Shown: positions 1 to 7,435, numbered from the stretch's first letter. The stretch: 14,162 nt of DNA from Filifactor villosus (GCF_042652965.1 NZ_JBHSHL010000049.1:1-14162); one strand, 5' to 3'. Notes: generated by a model from the letters alone, not told the origin. Made by a program: numbers and translations.

Positions 1-261
1 GGAGCAATTCATTTGGCATCGATCGTTTTATGGTTAAGATGCCTTGTTTAATTTGTGTAGACACGCTCTAAGGAGATCCCCGATTCAAAAAATCGGTATA
101 AAATCAATGTGATACAAATGATCCAGTCTTTGAAAATATTGATTTATAATAGTATTCATTTGAGCTATGGATATCCGAAACCTGTACTCAACAGAAGATA
201 ATATTGAGAAGACGGCAGTACAACATCGAGAGAAGAACATAGAAAAAGGAGGGGGTGGAAG
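1..261. other. Upstream spacer with diverged intergenic repeat
   Basis: This stretch has no gene I can support. It holds a small perfect hairpin at 80-96 (CCGATT, 5-nt loop, AATCGG), then a copy of the intergenic repeat family: TATAAAATCAATGT at 97-110, TTGATTTATAATA at 139-151 and TTTGAGCTATGGATA at 159-173. A TATAAT at 145-150 looks like a -10 box, but no TTGACA-like hexamer lies 16-18 nt upstream (TTGAAA at 130-135 is only 9 nt away), so I do not call a promoter. The ribosome binding site of the next gene is at 247-255. Confidence 0.5.
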
Positions 262-1179
262 TTGAAGGCAGGGAAGAGGATTTTATGGATGTTGTTGCTT
301 TTAGCAGCGTTCCTTGTTTTTTTGCAGAAGGAGGAAAGCGGGAAGGAAGAACTCGGATGGATTTACGGAGTCACTATCGATGATTCCTGGTACGAGGACA
401 AGACGGCGCAAGAAGTTGTCAACGCCCTTGAGGCGCTTCCCGTCAAACCTACGGTGAGGATCGTTATGTCGAAGGAGATGGAACCGAAGGAGTATCGAAC
501 TTTGTTCAAACAGATCCACGAAGTTGCCTTTGTGATGGCAACTCCCGTCGATTCCTATGATATGGCAGCTTATCAGACCGTAGAGTCCTACCGGAAGAGA
601 TTTTTTTCCTCTTATGAAGAATTGAACGGTTACGTCGATATCTGGGAAGTGGGTAATGAGATCAACGGTCAAGGATGGTTGGGTGACGATCCCAAACTTA
701 TTGCAGATAAGATGACAGCTGCACACTCTCTCTTGTCGAAGAAGGGGGCAAAGACGGCTCTGACCGCCTACTACACACCTCCGGAAGGAGAGGAGGATCA
801 AATGAGGGAGTGGTTGAAGCTCTATGTTTCTTCCTCTGTCAAAGAAGAACTGGACTATCTCTTTGTAAGTTACTATGAAGATGATAACGGAGGCTATCTC
901 CCGGATTGGAGCAGGGTATTTCGGCAGTTGGAAGAAGACTTTCCGGGTGTAAAACTGGGGGTCGGAGAATGTGGATGTTCCAATCTTCACGAAGAGGAAG
1001 AATTCAAAAAGCGGAGAATGAGATCCTACTATCGCCTGCCCCGATACACTCCAAACTATGTGGGAGGATATTTCTGGTGGTATTGGGTACAGGATTGTGT
1101 GCCTCATCAGGAAAATCACTTGTGGGAGGAGTTTTGTAATCTCGGTCTTCAAGAAAGTCGAGAGAAGAAGCTGCCCTAA
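262..1179 (+). CDS. Membrane-anchored glycoside-hydrolase-like TIM barrel protein
   Basis: The 305-residue protein begins at a TTG placed 6 nt after AGGAGGGGG (247-255); the first in-frame ATG (289) lies inside the hydrophobic stretch, so TTG 262 is preferred. Residues 3-6 are basic and 7-21 hydrophobic, giving a signal anchor or signal peptide without a clear cleavage site. The rest reads like a clan GH-A (beta/alpha)8 barrel: WEVGNEIN around residues 128-135 places Asn132-Glu133 where the acid/base of this clan sits, and GVGECG around 233-238 places Glu236 as candidate nucleophile. The C-terminal part is rich in Trp and Tyr (YFWWYW, 270-275), typical of a sugar-binding cleft. Substrate and exact family are unknown. 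The protein is short for a full secreted enzyme, so it may be a minimal barrel. Fold assignment is inference from motifs. Confidence 0.7.
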   Translation: MKAGKRILWMLLLLAAFLVFLQKEESGKEELGWIYGVTIDDSWYEDKTAQEVVNALEALPVKPTVRIVMSKEMEPKEYRTLFKQIHEVAFVMATPVDSYDMAAYQTVESYRKRFFSSYEELNGYVDIWEVGNEINGQGWLGDDPKLIADKMTAAHSLLSKKGAKTALTAYYTPPEGEEDQMREWLKLYVSSSVKEELDYLFVSYYEDDNGGYLPDWSRVFRQLEEDFPGVKLGVGECGCSNLHEEEEFKKRRMRSYYRLPRYTPNYVGGYFWWYWVQDCVPHQENHLWEEFCNLGLQESREKKLP

Positions 1180-1300
1180 GGAGGTTATTTGCCTGCATAT
1201 CATAACAGGAGAGGAGGAAAATAATTCAAAATAGTAGGCTCCAAAGCGTATGAGAGGTGGGGCAACAGGTAATTATAGAACAGTTTTGTGAGGTGAAGCT

Positions 1301-2068
1301 ATGAGTATACGCAAGAGTGAATTTCCTATTTTGGAATTTGATGATAAACGGAAATCGGTAATTATGCCGGGACATGAAAATCTGAATGTAAACCTTCCTA
1401 AAAGATGTGTCTATGCTTTTTTAGGGGAATATATAGATAAATTTGCCGAGAAAGAAAGGGCTGTAAGGGTAGCTGAATTCGATTCGATCACAAAAAAATA
1501 TCCGATCTATATCGTTGACTATAAAGGCGAGGAAGTATGTTTGGTTCAGGCTCCTATGGGATCCGCACCATCTGCACAGATTTTGGATTGGTTGCTTGCT
1601 TACGGAGTCAAAAAAGTGATCAGTGCAGGTTCCTGTGGAGTTCTGAAAGATTTTCCGGAAAACTATTTTTTGGTCCCCAAATCGGCTCTCAGGGATGAAG
1701 GAACAAGTTATCACTACTTGGAACCTTCCAGATTTGTTGAAATAAGTGAGGAGGCATTAAAAGCGATCGAGGAGACCTTGGGAGAGCATAACTTGAAATA
1801 TAAGGAAGTGGTCACTTGGACAACGGATGGATTTTATCGAGAAACGGCAGAATTGGTCCGATATAGAATGGAAGAAGGTTGCTCCGTCGTTGAAATGGAA
1901 TGTTCCGCATTGGCATCTGTTGCAAAATTCAGAAATATTATATGGGGAGAAATTTTGTTTACAGCGGATTCATTGGCGGATGTAGCGCAGTACGATGTCA
2001 GAAGTTTCGGTTTGGACTCTTTTGAATATGCATTGATATTATGCTTGGATTCTGTTTTAAAATTATAA
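1301..2068 (+). CDS. Nucleoside phosphorylase family protein (uridine/purine phosphorylase-like)
   Basis: The 255-residue cytosolic protein has the length and motif order of the PNP/UDP phosphorylase superfamily, which splits nucleosides with phosphate into base plus ribose-1-phosphate. A phosphate/ribose loop is seen as APMGSAPSAQ followed by SAGSCGVL (residues 108-115). The family hallmark VEMECSAL (197-204) is present, with Glu198 and Glu200 in the positions that contact ribose, and FTADSL follows where related enzymes carry the base-contacting acidic residue. The N-terminal ~30 residues match no hallmark that I recognise. The ATG follows GAGGTG at a short distance. It lies 121 nt after the hydrolase-like gene with no obvious promoter or terminator between them, so co-transcription is possible. 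Base specificity cannot be read from the sequence; a nucleosidase role is also possible. Confidence 0.82.
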   Translation: MSIRKSEFPILEFDDKRKSVIMPGHENLNVNLPKRCVYAFLGEYIDKFAEKERAVRVAEFDSITKKYPIYIVDYKGEEVCLVQAPMGSAPSAQILDWLLAYGVKKVISAGSCGVLKDFPENYFLVPKSALRDEGTSYHYLEPSRFVEISEEALKAIEETLGEHNLKYKEVVTWTTDGFYRETAELVRYRMEEGCSVVEMECSALASVAKFRNIIWGEILFTADSLADVAQYDVRSFGLDSFEYALILCLDSVLKL

Positions 2069-2169
2069 TAAGGGAAGATCGGTCTTGTTCGATCGAAGTG
2101 ATAGTCCGTAAGATGTTGCACAAAGATAGATCTTGGGATGGTTTTGTTGTTTTTTAAGTGAAAAGCTCC

Positions 2170-2322
2170 TATAAAATCAATGTTTTCACAAACCTTATGT
2201 TTCGTGTCATACTACTCTTCCTTTGAGTTGTGGATATAAACAATCGGTAACCCATAGAAGACAAACTGATTTTTCGTGAGTTGAAAAACAGATATATCCA
2301 TACTTCTATTGGATAACAGTAT
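2170..2322 (+). repeat. Diverged intergenic repeat, copy B
   Basis: The block shares an exact 14-mer with 97-110 and an exact 11-mer (ATCAATGTTTT, 2176-2186) with 13714-13724. TTTGAGTTGTGGATA follows 52 nt after the first box, close to the spacing at 97/159 and 13712/13768. The tail at 2304-2322 recurs at 3728-3749 with one 3-nt insertion. Confidence 0.55.
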
Positions 2323-2454
2323 CAAATAGGTTTTGCTCTGTCTTTTTGAATTTTGTATTGTTCCGTTATGGAAATACCGGATAGAGAGAAAGTACACAGA
2401 CAAAAGTTGAGGTTATGAAGCATTATGTAGAATTTAATGTAAACAGATGGAATA

Positions 2455-2604
2455 ATGTTTCAAAAAAATGGAAATCCTTATACCATTCCCATCAGTCCGG
2501 AAGAGTTTGCAAGAGCGAAGAACAGACCGATGAGAGTATCGCTTACTGTCGGGAGGTCGGTATCCTCTAAATGGTTTGAAAAAGCGAAGGGAAATAACTG
2601 TTAG
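2455..2604 (+). pseudogene. Possible small ORF or gene remnant
   Basis: An ATG-to-TAG frame of 49 residues with internal sequence PISPEEFARAKNRPM and SSKWFEKAKG reads like ordinary protein, with codons such as GCG, CCG and AAG as used in the neighbouring genes. An in-frame stop lies just upstream (TAA at 2440-2442), and there is no good ribosome binding site. It could be a fragment of a decayed gene, a small unannotated protein, or chance. A second overlapping frame of 51 codons starts at 2415. Its last third falls in a repeat block also seen at 13838. I recognise no family. Confidence 0.2.
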
Positions 2605-2716
2605 GTTTGGCTTGTGCAGATGGACAGCAGAACCCGATTGTCCCGGTACGGGAGTGATTGTATCATGGATCTGTCAATGAAGTTGTAGTACAGTTACAAG
2701 TTAGGGAGGGGAGTAT

Positions 2717-3226
2717 ATGAGGCTCAAAAGCCGGAAGTATCCGAATATAGAGTATGAGAAGGGAGAGGAAATCTTCTTGTTTTCCGAGGCAGAGGGACAT
2801 CCGAGGTTTATATTCGATGTGGAGGAGGCCCTGACCTCCGATGATAAAGTTATGGAGGAGATAGGCCTTGCCCTCGACGAAGTCGAGACTTTGGAGGAAA
2901 TCGCAAAAGACTGTTTGAAGCAGTGTCTTTCCAAGGAAGATGATGAATACTTCGCAACGGTTTCCTATTTTATGGAATTTCATAGGGACGAGTTGGATGA
3001 GAAAACGGTAGAGAGTATATTTGAGGGGAAACGCAGGGAAGAGCTGTCCTTTGCGCAGATGGTCGACTATCTTAAGCTCAACCGTTTCGGCAACCTGATC
3101 GACGGAGAATGGGAAAAGCATGTCATGGTACTCGATTTGACCTTCGATCCCGAAATAACCGATGAGTTGCTTGTCGTTTACTTCGACTTAGGCAGGAACG
3201 TTGTTTGTATAACACATGAGAGTTGA
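2717..3226 (+). CDS. Small acidic cytosolic protein, DUF2004-like
   Basis: The 169-residue protein is strongly acidic and has no signal peptide or membrane segment. The ATG lies a few nt after a very strong purine-rich site (AGGGAGGGGAG, 2703-2713). The C-terminal segment (about residues 133-169: VLDLTFDPEITDELLVVYFD, then a short loop, ending in ES) resembles the end of DUF2004 proteins, which carry a hydrophobic beta strand, an acidic ITD turn, another strand and a terminal Glu-Ser. The middle (about 45-75) is a predicted acidic helix. DUF2004 proteins have no established role; some sit in accessory regions alone or near toxin-like genes, but nothing like that is visible here. It is flanked by 648 and 568 nt of noncoding DNA, so it is probably transcribed alone. 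Family assignment is from memory of the motif and moderately sure. Confidence 0.7.
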   Translation: MRLKSRKYPNIEYEKGEEIFLFSEAEGHPRFIFDVEEALTSDDKVMEEIGLALDEVETLEEIAKDCLKQCLSKEDDEYFATVSYFMEFHRDELDEKTVESIFEGKRREELSFAQMVDYLKLNRFGNLIDGEWEKHVMVLDLTFDPEITDELLVVYFDLGRNVVCITHES

Positions 3227-3256
3227 TCCTACTGTTTGAAGTGATACTGTTCGTTA

Positions 3257-3271
3257 TTTGAATTATGGATA
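3257..3271 (+). repeat. Intergenic repeat box TTTGAATTATGGATA
   Basis: The box differs from TTTGAGCTATGGATA (159-173) at two positions and from TTTGAGTTGTGGATA (2222-2236) at two positions. All changes are transitions, and in the frame beginning at TTT they are all synonymous (Phe-Glu-Leu-Trp-Ile). A weaker version starts at 6061 and another near 13768. Confidence 0.5.
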
Positions 3272-3379
3272 ATGCGGATTTGTACTCCGTGAAATAGGAT
3301 AAGAGGAAGGAAGTCTTATGTTGATATACTCGAACGGTGTTAGAAAGATGAACTGAGGGGTATAAAAATAAATTAAAGC

Positions 3380-3446
3380 AAAAAAGAATGTCTTCAAGTC
3401 GGGATTTCGTCGAAGCGGTTCCTTCGGACACAAAAGAGTCTTTTTT
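3380..3446 (+). terminator. Possible terminator: A-tract/T-tract stem with inner hairpin
   Basis: AAAAAAGA (3380-3387) and TCTTTTTT (3439-3446) are perfect 8-bp complements. Between them lies a hairpin, GTC-GAAG (3409-3415), loop CGGTTC, CTTC (3422-3425), one bulged G, GAC (3427-3429). The T-run would serve as the 3' tail for + strand transcripts from the DUF2004-like gene about 200 nt upstream, but it starts some 10 nt after the GC-rich stem, so this is not a classic intrinsic terminator. It could instead be a structured RNA. Confidence 0.35.
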
Positions 3447-3794
3447 AAAATGTATCGAAAAACGACGGATAAGGGCAAAATTTATCAAAAAGGGCAGAAA
3501 AGTCGGGATTTTTACATCCTATACAAAAAAATTGAAATTTGATAAAATAGGAAGGAAGAATTGATACTGTTATCCGATTGAAACAGGATGTCTGTAGAGA
3601 TGATATCACTTTCAAAAATACTTGAATTCATAATACACGGTTATTCATCGCATTGTTGATATCGGCGATTTGCGGTTCACAGCGGATGAAACAAATTTTC
3701 ATGGTCACAGAGTAGATAGGACAACAGTTCTATTGGAGAATAACAGTATTACACGGCATTAAAAACATCGTAGAACAAGTAGTAAGGAGTTGCC

Positions 3795-4259
3795 ATGTTG
3801 TATTACCAAACCTTTCTCATTTCTTCTTTGGGAGAGATGACAATCAGTTGTGATGGAGAATATATCACTTCGATCTCTTTTGGAAAATTGGACTTGGAAG
3901 GGACTTATCGGACCTGTCCTTTGTTGGAGAAGGCGAGGAAGGAACTGGAGGAGTACGCCGAGGGAAGAAGAAGGGAGTTCAGCCTTCCTTTGCACGCCGA
4001 GGGTACCGATTTCCAGAAGAAGGTCTGGGAAGAGTTGTGCAAGGTGGGTTACGCAGAGACCGTAAGCTACACTCAGATTGCACAACGTATAGGAAACCCC
4101 AAGGCGGTGAGGGCGGTCGGTATGGCAAACAACAGAAATCCGATCAGCATCGTTATTCCCTGTCACAGGGTAATAGGAAAAGACGGAAAGCTCGTCGGCT
4201 ACGGAGGAGGACTGGAACGCAAGGAGTTTCTCCTGGACTTGGAAAAGAGAAACCGATAG
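3795..4259 (+). CDS. ogt: Methylated-DNA--protein-cysteine S-methyltransferase
   Basis: This 154-residue suicide DNA repair protein moves an alkyl group from O6-alkylguanine (and O4-alkylthymine) in DNA to its own cysteine. The active-site motif PCHRV is at residues 122-126 with Cys123 as acceptor. The DNA-binding helix SYTQIAQRIG (91-100, Tyr92), the base-flipping Arg106 in VRAVGMANNRNP, and the C-terminal GYGGGLERKEFLL loop are all intact. The N-terminal domain is short, as in Ogt-type rather than Ada-fused enzymes. The ATG is 5 nt after TAAGGAG (3783-3789). The stop lies 15 nt before mnmE, so the two are probably one transcript. This position is unusual, since mnmE is more often preceded by yidC/jag. 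Confidence 0.93.
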   Translation: MLYYQTFLISSLGEMTISCDGEYITSISFGKLDLEGTYRTCPLLEKARKELEEYAEGRRREFSLPLHAEGTDFQKKVWEELCKVGYAETVSYTQIAQRIGNPKAVRAVGMANNRNPISIVIPCHRVIGKDGKLVGYGGGLERKEFLLDLEKRNR

Positions 4260-4274
4260 AAGAAGGGATGAGAG

Positions 4275-5645
4275 ATGTATTATATCGATGATACCATAGC
4301 TGCAATCGCGACCGCTCCCGGAGAAGGCGGGATCGGGATCATAAGGATAAGCGGAAAGCGTGCCTTGGAGGTGGGTGAGGAGGTTTTTTCTTCGTTTCGG
4401 GGCAAAAAACTCGTCGATTATCCGGGCAGGCTTCTTTACGGTCATATCGTAAAACAGGAGGAGAAACTCGATGAGGTGCTGGCGGTCTATCTCAAGGCGC
4501 CCCATACCTATACTACGGAGGATGTGGTGGAGCTTCACTGTCATGGAGGGATGATGGCTACGAGACTTGTCTTGGAATGGGTTGTGTACAACGGAGCGAG
4601 GATGGCGGAGCCGGGAGAGTTTACCAAGAGAGCGTTTTTGAACGGAAGGATCGATCTGTCTCAGGCGGAGGCGATCCAAGATATCATCTCGGCAAAGACA
4701 AGTAGGAGTTATGCGGTGGCCCAAAGTCAGCTTAAGGGCAGTTTGTCGGAGAAGATCAAGAAGATCCGAGACAAGGTAACCGAAGATGTCGCCAAAATCA
4801 CGGTGGCAGTCGATTTTCCCGAAGAGGATACCCCTGAGGTGACTTATGAGGAGCTTCGTGAGAGTATGAACAGTGTTTGGACGCAGATGACAAACCTTCT
4901 TTCGACCTTTGAGACGGGCAGGATGCTGAAGGAGGGTCTGAAGACGGCGATCGTCGGTAAACCCAATGTCGGCAAGTCTTCTCTTCTCAATGAGATGTTG
5001 GAGGAGCAGAGGGCGATCGTTACCGATATTGAGGGTACGACCCGAGATGTGATCGAAGAGATGATCATGATAGAGGGGATCCCGCTTCGGATTATAGATA
5101 CGGCGGGAATCCGAACCACCGAGGATGTGGTGGAGCAAATCGGAGTGGAACGCTCCAAACAGATGATGGAGGAGGCCGATCTTGTTCTGTTGCTTCTCGA
5201 TACATCGAGGGAATTGACACAGGAGGACAGGGATATCTTAAGCATGAGCCGGGGCAAGAAGCGGATTCTTCTGCTCAATAAGACCGATCTGCCTCCTCTT
5301 TGGACGAGGGGGGAACTTGATACGCGCGAGAGGATTCTCGAGACATCGATTTTGAAGAAAGAAGGGATTGATGCCTTGAAGAAGATGATTAAGGATCTTG
5401 TATTCCGAGGAGAGGTCGTTATCGACCGTGAAGGAATGTTGACGAATGTACGACATAAAGATGCGTTGACCAAGGCGATAAGGAGCAGTGAGGATGCCTT
5501 GCGTTCGATAGGGGAAGAACTGCCCTTGGATATTTTGGAAACGGATTTCAAAAACTGTTGGGATGCCTTGGGCGAGATTACGGGCGAGTCGGTGTCGGAG
5601 GATCTTCTCGATACGATATTCAAGAATTTCTGTATCGGAAAGTAG
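4275..5645 (+). CDS. mnmE: tRNA modification GTPase MnmE
   Basis: This 456-residue K+-dependent GTPase works with MnmG to install the carboxymethylaminomethyl group at C5 of wobble uridine in several tRNAs. The N-terminal TrmE fold that binds formyl-tetrahydrofolate begins with DDTIAAIATAPGEGGIGIIR. The G domain has all signatures: P-loop GKPNVGKSS (228-236), GTTRD (254-258), DTAG (275-278) and NKTD (335-338). The C-terminus carries the invariant CIGK (453-456), whose Cys is essential. Length is normal. A ribosome binding site GAAGGG lies 7 nt before the ATG. mnmG is not directly downstream: 1.9 kb with degV and a membrane protein intervene, a break in the usual mnmE-mnmG-rsmG order. Confidence 0.97.
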   Translation: MYYIDDTIAAIATAPGEGGIGIIRISGKRALEVGEEVFSSFRGKKLVDYPGRLLYGHIVKQEEKLDEVLAVYLKAPHTYTTEDVVELHCHGGMMATRLVLEWVVYNGARMAEPGEFTKRAFLNGRIDLSQAEAIQDIISAKTSRSYAVAQSQLKGSLSEKIKKIRDKVTEDVAKITVAVDFPEEDTPEVTYEELRESMNSVWTQMTNLLSTFETGRMLKEGLKTAIVGKPNVGKSSLLNEMLEEQRAIVTDIEGTTRDVIEEMIMIEGIPLRIIDTAGIRTTEDVVEQIGVERSKQMMEEADLVLLLLDTSRELTQEDRDILSMSRGKKRILLLNKTDLPPLWTRGELDTRERILETSILKKEGIDALKKMIKDLVFRGEVVIDREGMLTNVRHKDALTKAIRSSEDALRSIGEELPLDILETDFKNCWDALGEITGESVSEDLLDTIFKNFCIGK

Positions 5646-5936
5646 AGGAGCAGCCTACCTGTTTGTCTTGAGAGGTGGAGCACAAAGGCAAGATCCCGAC
5701 TTTTCCGTGAGTTTAGAGATTACACAAGCACTTCGGATCGATCGGGAATGTTATCATTCATATAGAAGAGAGGTTGATTTTTTTGAATGATCAGGCATTT
5801 CCTTTGTTCGGCAGTACGGTTATTGTGAGAGGGGTAGCTTGGTGTTGATCTGAGTGCGGTTCAAACGGGATAGGTTTCTTTTTTTAACGATTACGCCATG
5901 TGTTGTATTTGGGAACGGACCAAGAGTCTTGGGCAG

Positions 5937-6032
5937 TGATATCTCCGTGTGTTGATCGGATCTGGGGCTATTATAAAAACGAAAGATACTCTAGTAAATG
6001 AGTGTAAAAGAGACAGGTTACGGGAGATATCA
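5937..6032. repeat. 12-bp inverted repeat enclosing 71 nt
   Basis: TGATATCTCCGT (5937-5948) pairs with ACGGGAGATATCA (6020-6032) over 12 bp with one bulged G. The enclosed 71 nt carry a smaller hairpin of about 5 bp (TACTC/GAGTG, near 5988-6005). The arrangement would fold as a long closing stem with inner structure in RNA, or could be the ends of a very small mobile element. It ends about 130 nt before the degV start. Confidence 0.5.
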
Positions 6033-6115
6033 TTTTAAAAGAATAGATATTACGATATTTTTTGAACTATAGGGAAAGGCCTTGTGTGTCTTTGCGAGGT
6101 ATTGCCTTGAAAAAG

Positions 6116-6136
6116 CGGGCTGCTTGCTGCAGCCCG
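6116..6136 (+). promoter_or_regulatory. Perfect 8-bp GC hairpin in the degV leader
   Basis: CGGGCTGC (6116-6123), loop TTGCT, GCAGCCCG (6129-6136). It is followed by ACAAAT rather than a T-run, so it does not terminate + strand transcription. On the minus strand it is followed by CTTTTTC and would look like an intrinsic terminator, though no minus-strand gene lies to its right. It ends 29 nt before the degV ATG, just ahead of the ribosome binding site AAGGAAGGG (6149-6157), and so may influence translation or mRNA stability. Confidence 0.55.
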
Positions 6137-6165
6137 ACAAATAAACGGAAGGAAGGGAAGAACAG

Positions 6166-7059
6166 ATGGCAGGGATATTTGAGATCATAACGGATGCGAC
6201 GGTGGATTTTGTGGCGGATGTGATAGAGGAGCATGAGATCACCGTTATTCCTATGGAGTTTCATATAGGAGGAACATCTTATCAACACCACTATGATTTT
6301 AGGGAGTACGCTTCCAAGGATTTTTATGAGGCCTTGCAGTCAGGGTTGAATTCTACAACGAGTCAGGTAACACCGAACCATTTTGAGGATGTGTTTCGAA
6401 GGTTTGCTCAACAAGGAAAAGATTTTATTTATTTGGGCTTTTCTTCGGGGATGAGCGGGACCTACGGAGCTTCCCTTCTTGCGATCCGAAATTTGGAGGA
6501 GGAGTTTCCGGATGTGAAGATGATGGCGGTCGATACTCTTTGTGCCTCCGGAGGAGAGGGGCTTGCCGTCTATATTGCCTCGAAGATGCGTGAAAACGGG
6601 GCCTCTATGGATGAGATTGCAACGTGGGTCCGCGAGAAGGCATCCAAGAAGATCGTACACTGGGTCAGTGTCGACGATCTCAAACACCTTGCCAGAGGAG
6701 GTCGTATCAGTGCAGTATCGGCGTCGATCGGTACGGTTTTGAGCGTGAAGCCCATTCTTCGAGTCAATGAGGAAGGCAAGCTTGAGGTGGTGGACAAGTG
6801 CCGTGGAAACAAGGCGAAGATGAAGAACTTGGTTCAGAAGTTCGAGGCGATGTGGGAGCCGGAAGAACATAGGGAAATCGTGATCTTTCATGCACAGGCT
6901 CGGGAAGAGGCCGAAAAGACGGAGGAGATACTGAAAAATTTGGATCTCTGTAAAAAGCATCAGCCCGAGATCCTGATCTCGGAGATCGGACCGGTTGTAG
7001 GCTCACATACGGGCAAGGGTTGTGTAAGTGTTGCGTTTTGGGGAAAGAACAGAGGATAA
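6166..7059 (+). CDS. DegV family fatty-acid-binding protein
   Basis: The 297-residue cytosolic protein binds one fatty acid in a deep pocket between two domains. Family members act as FakB, presenting the acyl chain to the kinase FakA for entry into phospholipid synthesis. The family motifs are in order: an N-terminal beta strand with ITDAT (8-12), TSQVTP (65-70), FSSGMSGTYGAS (92-103), VDTLCASGGEG (122-132), DLKHLARGGRIS (171-182) and KPIL (195-198). The TSQ and SSG segments contact the acyl carboxylate in known structures. The start follows AAGGAAGGG. No fakA is in the window. It is followed after 12 nt by a small membrane protein, probably in the same transcript. The acyl-chain preference cannot be read. 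Confidence 0.93.
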   Translation: MAGIFEIITDATVDFVADVIEEHEITVIPMEFHIGGTSYQHHYDFREYASKDFYEALQSGLNSTTSQVTPNHFEDVFRRFAQQGKDFIYLGFSSGMSGTYGASLLAIRNLEEEFPDVKMMAVDTLCASGGEGLAVYIASKMRENGASMDEIATWVREKASKKIVHWVSVDDLKHLARGGRISAVSASIGTVLSVKPILRVNEEGKLEVVDKCRGNKAKMKNLVQKFEAMWEPEEHREIVIFHAQAREEAEKTEEILKNLDLCKKHQPEILISEIGPVVGSHTGKGCVSVAFWGKNRG

Positions 7060-7071
7060 AAGGAGATGTCT

Positions 7072-7422
7072 ATGAGCCGGAAGAACATAGGCCTTTATGT
7101 ACTGAAGATCTGTTTTGTTATACTGTGGGGTCTATCGATCTTCTTGAAAGGTTGGAACAGGGGTATGGTAAGGTCGGCCGTGAGTGCGACCGGAGCAGCT
7201 TATTTTGTTTGGAGCTCCGTCTGTACAAGAGGTTGGAGGAAGACTCTGTATCTGATCCTCACTCTTGTTTTGGTGGCCCTGTTGACGGCAGTGGTGTTGT
7301 ATAAGGTCGGTGTTCTCTCAGGAGGAGAAATCGCTCTTTCTTATCTTATAGGGATCATCCTCATCGATGCCCTGATCTATCTTAAGGTCGCTCATATCTT
7401 GGATAGGGAGGAAGAAGAGTAG
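7072..7422 (+). CDS. Small membrane protein with three predicted helices, unknown function
   Basis: The start at 7072 is chosen over the ATG at 7066 because AAAGGAG (7059-7065) touches the latter and leaves a proper 6-nt gap to 7072; this gives 116 residues. Predicted membrane segments lie at about residues 5-26, 57-80 and 86-108, with a moderately apolar stretch (about 32-48) that may be a fourth or re-entrant segment. Basic residues between segments 1 and 2 (KGWNRG, TRGWRK) and an acidic tail, DREEEE, suggest a defined topology. I recognise no family. It lies 12 nt after degV, so it is likely co-transcribed and may act at the membrane in the same lipid process, which is inference from position only. 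Confidence 0.75.
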   Translation: MSRKNIGLYVLKICFVILWGLSIFLKGWNRGMVRSAVSATGAAYFVWSSVCTRGWRKTLYLILTLVLVALLTAVVLYKVGVLSGGEIALSYLIGIILIDALIYLKVAHILDREEEE

Positions 7423-7435
7423 GATCTGTATAAAA

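Larger units (their letters stand above)
2069..2716. other. Long spacer with repeat blocks and a possible gene remnant
   Basis: This is 648 nt without a convincing gene. It holds shared intergenic blocks: TATAAAATCAATGT at 2170-2183 (identical to 97-110), TTTGAGTTGTGGATA at 2222-2236, TTCTATTGGA plus TAACAGTAT at 2304-2322, and a block at 2560-2624 that resembles 13838-13885. A 49-codon open frame runs from 2455 to 2604. A tight hairpin, TCCCG-GTA-CGGGA, sits at 2641-2653. There are weak hairpins but no clear terminator after the phosphorylase gene. Confidence 0.5.
3227..3794. other. Long spacer with repeat blocks and a terminator-like structure
   Basis: This is 568 nt without a gene. It holds TGATACTGTT at 3242-3251 and again at 3562-3571, TTTGAATTATGGATA at 3257-3271, AAGTCGGGATTT twice (3396-3407 and 3500-3511), a TCCTAT/ATAGGA inverted pair near 3517-3552, and TTCTATTGGAGAATAACAGT at 3728-3747 matching 2304-2322. 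The ribosome binding site of ogt (TAAGGAG) is at 3783-3789. I see no convincing promoter. Confidence 0.5.
5646..6165. other. Long spacer between mnmE and degV, rich in inverted repeats
   Basis: This is 520 nt without a gene. It holds ATCCCGACTTTT at 5693-5704 (reverse complement of 3498-3509) directly after ACAAAGGCAAG (5682-5692, recurring at 13659-13669), an 8-bp inverted pair ATCATTCA/TGAATGAT (5753-5760, 5784-5791), a 12-bp inverted pair (5937-5948, 6020-6032), a weak TTTGAACTATAGGGA box at 6061, and a perfect hairpin at 6116-6136. I see no clear terminator after mnmE and no convincing promoter for degV. Confidence 0.5.

Noticed and set aside
128..150. Promoter TTGAAA/TATAAT before the first gene
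   Set aside because: The spacer is only 9 nt, far from the 16-18 nt needed. The same fault applies to TTGAAG/TATAAT near 13496-13513, where it is 6 nt.
301..1203. Minus-strand open frame of 300 codons
   Set aside because: It lies wholly over the hydrolase-like gene, has no family motifs, and is the antisense shadow of a gene with clear catalytic motifs and a strong ribosome binding site.
3759..5138. Minus-strand open frame of 459 codons
   Set aside because: It covers ogt and most of mnmE, both intact with all family motifs. Its product is a His/Arg/Leu-rich low-information sequence typical of antisense frames.
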